Shown here: positions 8,213-11,834 of the stretch, one piece after another
Layout: each line of letters starts with the position of its first letter
Position numbering within the stretch: position 1 is the stretch's first letter
Source: Thiotrichaceae bacterium
GTDB taxonomy: Bacteria > Pseudomonadota > Gammaproteobacteria > SZUA-229
Assembly (NCBI GenBank): GCA_002746365.1
Contig: NVWZ01000048.1
Coordinates: 1,869 to 13,702, forward strand
Reading direction: 5' to 3'
DNA length: 11,834 bases
The notes under the pieces: generated by a model
Databases searched by the model: none
What the model saw: the letters and a program-made list of their open reading frames with translations, nothing else
What the model was told of the DNA's origin: nothing
Translations under genes and position numbers: made by a program

Positions 8213-10287
8213 TGGTTAACGAAACTCTCCTGATTGAATTAGGTACAGAAGAATTACCACCAAAATCGCTGAAAAAATTAGCGACAGCGTTTTATGACAA
8301 TATTAAAAGTCAGCTTGATAGTAACGATATATCCTATTCAGAGATAAAATGGTTTGCAACACCGCGTCGTTTAGCAGTGCAAGTAATAAACTTAGATGAT
8401 AAGCAAGCAGACAAAGTAGTAGAGAAACGTGGGCCAGCGGTCAATGTTGCTTTTGATGAACAAGGGCAGCCGAGTAAAGCAGCTTTAGGTTGGGCTCGTG
8501 CTAATGGCATTACTATTGAGCAAGCAGAGCGTTTAGTTACACCTAAAGGTGAGTGGTTACTGCACAAAGCAACTGTTGCCGGTAAAACTATTCATGAACT
8601 AGTACCTAGTATCGTTGTTACAGCGTTAAATAAATTACCTATTGCCAAGCCGATGCGTTGGGGCGCGGAACGTATTCAGTTTATTCGACCAGTTCATACG
8701 CTAACATTAATGTATGGCGAAAAGGTTATTGCTGGTAATGCGTTAGGTGTAAATTCAAGCAACCAAGTACAAGGCCATCGGTTCCACCACGAAGGTTTGG
8801 TTACTCTTAAACATGCGAATGATTATCAAGCTGAGTTATTAAAAGCGTATGTAGAAGTAGATTATCAAATACGCCAAGATAAAATTATTGCACAAATTAA
8901 GCAAAAAGCATTAGATATTTCCGCTGTTGCGTTAATTGATGAAGACTTACTAGAAGAGGTCACTTCATTAGTTGAATGGCCAGTAACGTTAGTGGGTACA
9001 TTTGATGAAGATTTTCTTAATGTACCAGCCGAGCCATTAATCTATTCAATGAAAGATCATCAAAAATATTTCCCTGTGACTAATAACGATGGGGAATTAG
9101 TTAATAAATTTATTTTTGTATCTAATATAGAATCAAAAGACCCACAACAAGTGGTTTTTGGTAATGAAAAAGTTATTCGTCCACGTTTAGCTGATGCGGA
9201 GTTTTTCTTTAAAACAGATAAAAAACAAACGTTAGAATCAAGGTTAGAGACATTGGAGTCAGTGCTGTTTCAAAAGCAACTTGGTACATTAAAAGCCAAG
9301 TCGATGCGTATTGCTAGTTTAAGTAAAATTATTGCTGAACAACTAGGCGAAAACAGTGACGATGCATATCGTGCTGGTTTGTTGAGTAAAACAGACTTAA
9401 TGTCAGATATGGTGCTAGAGTTTCCACAAGTGCAGGGCACAATGGGAAAATACTATGCACTTAATGACGGTGAAAATGAAACTATCGCTCAAGCATTAGA
9501 AGATCAATATCGTCCACGTTATGCGGGTGACAACTTGCCTAAAGCAACAATCGGTTGTGCCGTGGCTATCAGCGATAAAATTGATACACTCGTTGGTATA
9601 TTTGGGATTAATCAGGCACCTAAAGGTGATAAAGATCCATTCGCTCTGCGAAGAGCTGCCATCGGCGTGATACGAATTATCATTGAAAAACAGCTTGATT
9701 TAGACCTTGTTACGCTTATCAACGAAAGCATCTCTTTATTTGGAGGTATAGCGGGTGATAAATTAGTTAACGATAATACCGCTGACAACGTACTTGATTT
9801 TATTATGGCTCGTTTCCGCGCTTTCTATCAAGAGCAGGGTATTGCACTTAATGTTATTCAAGCTGTATTGGCTAAAAAGCCAAGTGCGCCATTAGACTTT
9901 GACAAACGTATTAAAGCGGTAAGCTTTTTTGGTGAGCTTGTTGAAGCAGAAACATTAGCAGCAGCCAATAAGCGTGTAGGTAATATTCTTGCTAAGTTTG
10001 ATGGCCAGCTTTATGAGTGTTTTAAAACTGAGTTGGCGAGCGAACAAGCAGAACAAGACCTCGCTGATGTATTCCAAAATATCAGTTTAAAAATAGCACC
10101 CTTAATGGCAGACAAAAACTATCAAGCTGCTTTATCTGAACTTGCTCAACTAAAAACACCTATCGATACTTTTTTCGATAACGTGATGGTGATGAGTGAT
10201 GATGAAGCGGTTAAAATCAACCGTTTGACCTTACTTAATGAAATTCGTAACAGCTTTTTAGCTATTGCTGATATTTCTTTATTGTAA
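8212..10287 (+). CDS. glyS: Glycyl-tRNA synthetase beta subunit
   Basis: The beta subunit binds tRNA-Gly and is required for aminoacylation by the GlyQ core. It is 691 aa against 689 in E. coli, with conserved landmarks throughout: LIELGTEELPPKSL (7-20), WFATPRRLAV, EKRGPAVNVAFD, LVEWPVTLV, the DHQKYFPV segment (His 283 to Phe 287), NIESKDPQQV, RPRLADAEFFF and GDKDPFALRRAAIG (472-485). The C-terminal third after AAANKRVGNILAKF is the DALR-type anticodon-binding domain. A strong AAGGAG (8199-8204), 7 nt before ATG 8212, is the best ribosome-binding site in the window. The coding sequence is intact to TAA 10287; IS debris begins only 29 bp later. No ordinary terminator is visible, but the hairpin at the adjacent IS end (10319-10349) could stop transcription. 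Confidence 0.98.
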   Translation: MVNETLLIELGTEELPPKSLKKLATAFYDNIKSQLDSNDISYSEIKWFATPRRLAVQVINLDDKQADKVVEKRGPAVNVAFDEQGQPSKAALGWARANGITIEQAERLVTPKGEWLLHKATVAGKTIHELVPSIVVTALNKLPIAKPMRWGAERIQFIRPVHTLTLMYGEKVIAGNALGVNSSNQVQGHRFHHEGLVTLKHANDYQAELLKAYVEVDYQIRQDKIIAQIKQKALDISAVALIDEDLLEEVTSLVEWPVTLVGTFDEDFLNVPAEPLIYSMKDHQKYFPVTNNDGELVNKFIFVSNIESKDPQQVVFGNEKVIRPRLADAEFFFKTDKKQTLESRLETLESVLFQKQLGTLKAKSMRIASLSKIIAEQLGENSDDAYRAGLLSKTDLMSDMVLEFPQVQGTMGKYYALNDGENETIAQALEDQYRPRYAGDNLPKATIGCAVAISDKIDTLVGIFGINQAPKGDKDPFALRRAAIGVIRIIIEKQLDLDLVTLINESISLFGGIAGDKLVNDNTADNVLDFIMARFRAFYQEQGIALNVIQAVLAKKPSAPLDFDKRIKAVSFFGELVEAETLAAANKRVGNILAKFDGQLYECFKTELASEQAEQDLADVFQNISLKIAPLMADKNYQAALSELAQLKTPIDTFFDNVMVMSDDEAVKINRLTLLNEIRNSFLAIADISLL

Positions 10288-10316
10288 ATAGTTCAACATA
10301 GTCCTGTATTTAGTGC

Positions 10317-10396
10317 CAGTCTCTTGATCATAACTCTGATTCAAGAGACATGGCAAAGTCATAACCTTCAAGGATTATTTGTAATTTAACCATCCT
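10317..10396 (-). mobile_element. Solo end of an IS50-like (IS4 superfamily) element, copy 1
   Basis: The first 19 bp, CAGTCTCTTGATCATAACT, resemble IS50/Tn5 ends and the end of copy 2 at 10778. By hand alignment the 80 bp match 10778-10858 with about eight substitutions and one gap. On the minus strand it encodes the last residues of a Tn5-type transposase (LQIILEGYDFAMSLESEL, stop at 10330-10328). A missing T relative to copy 2 shifts the frame just upstream of KLQ. No further transposase sequence follows, so this is a relic of an earlier insertion, in the same orientation as copy 2. Confidence 0.75.
10319..10349. repeat. Inverted repeat at IS end, copy 1
   Basis: GTCTCTTGA (10319-10327) and TCAAGAGAC (10341-10349) are perfect 9-bp inverted arms around a 13-nt loop. 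They straddle the transposase stop codon and include most of the terminal repeat. Copy 2 has the same arms, so the structure is a property of the element rather than chance. It may insulate or terminate transcription leaving glyS. Confidence 0.7.
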
Positions 10397-10777
10397 ATTA
10401 AAATCGTTACATTTTTCCCCATACCTAAGATCAAATTAATCCCCGGTTAATACTTTTAAGGGAAGTTGTAAGAAACGCCCCTTCAAATATTGAAACGAAA
10501 AATCATTTTTTACAGTAAGTTACCGTTGAAAGGCAGGCTGTAATCCAATGAAACGAAATGATGTTTTGTCAGGTATTCGCAATAACCATAATTGTCTGTT
10601 AGAGTAAATTCATGTTCGGATGAAATAGGCTTTTCATAAATGACGGGTATAGTCACTTCTGCTGGTAAGTCATATTTGGGACAAACAAGCGTTGAGATGT
10701 GGGTCTATCATTGGATATATAGTTGGGAAGTAAGGTTAATTCGTCCGCAGGAATTGGTTTAAACCCCAGTCTTTAGA
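10397..10777. other. About 380 bp between the two IS ends, with an unrecognised degraded coding remnant
   Basis: No intact gene is present. On the minus strand two overlapping open stretches in different frames look like one frameshifted remnant. The first is 10769-10653, containing PIPADELTLLPNYISND. The second is 10704-10510, containing YDLPAEVTIPVIYEKP, EHEFTLTDNYGYCEYL and ending SLPFNGNLL at a TAA. Neither has a credible start codon and I do not recognise the family. The segment could be the tail of a host or mobile-element gene broken by the IS insertions, or it could be noncoding. No promoter or terminator is convincing here. Confidence 0.25.
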
Positions 10778-10779
10778 CT

Positions 10780-10810
10780 GTCTCTTGATCACAAGTCTGA
10801 CTCAAGAGAC
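10780..10810. repeat. Inverted repeat at IS end, copy 2
   Basis: GTCTCTTGA (10780-10788) and TCAAGAGAC (10802-10810) repeat the 9-bp arms seen at 10319-10349, again with a 13-nt loop and again overlapping the MSLES codons and the stop of the transposase. The end also contains TGATCA, a Dam site within the terminal repeat as in the IS50 inside end. Confidence 0.7.
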
Positions 10811-11442
10811 ATGGCAAGATCATAACCTTCAAGGATGGTTTGTAATTTAAACCATCCTTCCCATAACCGTTTAATGGAAGCTTGACCATTGCGTTTAGTA
10901 TCTTTCCAGCCACCGAGCTTTGCTAGTTCCAAGTAAGCCCATTTCATCGTTGGTGGCTCCTTTGGTAATACATTTCCTATTCGCTTTAGCCAGAGAAGTT
11001 TCCATGCCTTGGATGATAAAATCTGCTCGCAACTTGTGAAATCACCTTGTTGATTAGCAAATTTTAATTGTAATATCCTTACCGCAATAAAAGCATGAAT
11101 AGTGGCTAGGCGTTCTATATTATTTTTGTTTTGCATTCTCAGTCCTTCTACATCCGTACCATCAGTTTTCCAAGCTTTGTGGTATTCTTCAACCAACCAT
11201 CGTTGTTCATAATAGCTAACTATTTTTAAAGCCTCTTCTTTTGTTGTAACGGGTTCACTGGTTAGCAAGTGCCAGTTTAAGTTACTATTTTTTAAATTAC
11301 GCTCTGAACAGCCAACATAATAAAGTGGTAATGAATCACCTTTTTTATTGCTCGGTACTTTTAAGGTTACTTGAGAAAAACAAATATCCAATGTGGCTTC
11401 TCTGGCCTTACGGCCACCTTTTTGTGCAATAGATACAAAGTG
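10789..11442 (-). pseudogene. Tn5/IS50-type transposase, C-terminal half only
   Basis: The minus-strand frame is open from about 11442 (HFVSIAQKGGRKAREATLDI) to TGA 10789, with TTG 11391 a nominal start giving 200 aa. It carries the YREK signature of IS4-superfamily DDE transposases. Counted from TTG 11391, it reads Y61-x2-R64-x3-E68-x6-K75 in YEQRWLVEEYHKAWKTDG, and Glu 68 is the third catalytic residue. LLTSEPV, the WAYLELAKLGGWKDTKR block and LWEGWFKLQTILEGYD also match Tn5 transposase. Tn5 transposase is 476 aa; roughly the N-terminal half, with both catalytic aspartates and the end-binding domain, is missing, so the product cannot be active. An in-frame TAA lies just upstream of the homology. 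It may still be a substrate if a related transposase acts on its remaining end. Confidence 0.88.
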
Positions 11443-11741
11443 AAGCGCTGCTTAATGCTATTAATAGACAAACGCCGAACACGAGTAAATTAATGTTTCA
11501 TTCAGATCAAGGCGTTCAATATTCAGCCAAAGTATTTAGAACTAAACTAACACAACTGAATATTACTCAAAGTATGAGCAGGAGAGGAAATTATTGGGAT
11601 CATCTGAGTTTTATCACTCACCACTCGGTGGTGAGTGAAACTGAAAATTATATTCAGTTTTATAATTATAAGCGTCGTCATTCGAGTATTGATTATATGA
11701 CACCGCATCAGAAATATAATGAATTGAAAAAAGTGGCTTAA
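11440..11741 (+). pseudogene. IS3-family transposase orfB, truncated and internally deleted
   Basis: The frame reads EALLNAINRQTPNTSKL before ATG 11493, then MFHSDQGVQYSAKVFRTKL and ITQSMSRRGNYWDH. These are hallmarks of the rve-type DDE core: HSDQG carries the second catalytic Asp, and SMSRRGNxWDN leads to the catalytic Glu. Instead of the usual NAxxExFF block and about 25-30 following residues, the sequence jumps through LSFITHHSVVS to ENYIQFYNYKRRHSSIDYMTP, the normal orfB C-terminus. The catalytic Glu and the first Asp are both lost, so the product is dead. The C-terminal half stays in frame to TAA 11741. Full orfB proteins are roughly 270-300 aa; only about 100 codons remain. Confidence 0.85.
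11614..11638. repeat. Perfect hairpin at the IS3 internal deletion joint
   Basis: TCACTCACCAC (11614-11624) and GTGGTGAGTGA (11628-11638) are perfect 11-bp inverted arms around a 3-nt TCG loop. The palindrome sits exactly where the orfB homology breaks, replacing the catalytic-Glu segment. Such a structure may have promoted the deletion, or it may be an inserted REP-like palindrome. Confidence 0.85.
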
Positions 11742-11834
11742 GATCTTTCCAGTTTTAATTGACCATATATGGACACCTTAGCTTTCGCAAGTACTAATAA
11801 ATTATCGGTTCACTACCATATATTCGGCGTCTTT
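11742..11834. other. Right edge, no gene seen
   Basis: After the orfB stop comes a short A/T-rich stretch with the 10-bp palindrome CCATATATGG (11763-11772), probably at or near the IS3 right end, then about 55 bp with no recognisable feature before the window ends. Confidence 0.4.

Larger units (their letters stand above)
10778..11445 (-). mobile_element. Truncated IS50-like (IS4 superfamily) element, copy 2
   Basis: The right end is CTGTCTCTTGATCACAAGT (10778-10796), closely similar to the IS50 ends (CTGTCTCTTGATCAGATCT and CTGACTCTTATACACAAGT). The element extends through the 3' half of a Tn5-type transposase gene and stops abruptly at about 11440-11445, where an IS3-family fragment begins on the other strand. 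The other terminal repeat is missing, so the 9-bp target duplication typical of this group cannot be tested. Confidence 0.82.
11440..11778 (+). mobile_element. IS3-family element remnant
   Basis: A plus-strand fragment encodes the distal part of an IS3-family orfB. Its left boundary is the junction with the IS50-like fragment. After the orfB stop, GACCATATATGGACACCT may contain the right end of the element, because IS3-type ends lie close to the orfB stop. I cannot confirm the end without the matching left repeat. orfA, the frameshift window and the left end are absent. Confidence 0.65.

Noticed and set aside
8334..8567. Minus-strand 77-codon open frame within glyS
   Set aside because: Overlaps conserved GlyS codons in antisense and shows no domain or promoter.

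Overview
The window looks like the chromosomal dnaA region of a low-GC marine gammaproteobacterium, most likely Colwelliaceae or another Alteromonadales family. That placement is inferred from the gene order, the E. coli-like proteins and the AT-rich coding sequence; I could not run a database search. The first 10.3 kb is ordinary conserved core genome. The last 1.5 kb is decayed insertion-sequence DNA.

Layout: rnpA (cut by the window edge) and rpmH lie on the minus strand at 1-335, with a near-consensus sigma70 promoter at 410-438. An AT-rich intergenic region follows (336-913). It holds two good DnaA boxes, a cluster of three GATCTT motifs and a candidate dnaA promoter whose spacer contains a perfect DnaA box. 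On the plus strand come dnaA (probably starting at TTG 914), dnaN, recF and gyrB, closed by a rho-independent terminator at 7177-7210. A second operon, glyQ-glyS, with a 1-base overlap, ends at 10287.

The functional theme is replication and segregation. dnaA starts replication, dnaN is the sliding clamp, recF loads RecA at gaps and gyrB supplies negative supercoiling. Inside recF, in the same reading frame and 657 bp apart, are two 16-bp matches to the ParB-binding site parS (3935-3950 and 4592-4607). Both encode the hexapeptide MFHVKH, so recF appears to double as a chromosome-segregation centromere. This is the strongest non-routine signal in the window. glyQ and glyS encode the two subunits of the bacterial heterotetrameric glycyl-tRNA synthetase, and rpmH and rnpA serve the ribosome and RNase P.

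From 10288 onward there is no intact gene. It contains a solo end of an IS50-like (IS4-superfamily) element, about 370 bp with an unrecognised frameshifted remnant, and a second, longer but 5'-truncated copy of the same kind of element. The second copy abuts an oppositely oriented IS3-family orfB fragment. In the IS3 fragment, the segment that should carry the catalytic glutamate is replaced by a perfect 11-bp-stem hairpin. I found no CRISPR array, tRNA, rRNA, defence island or plausible new multi-gene system.
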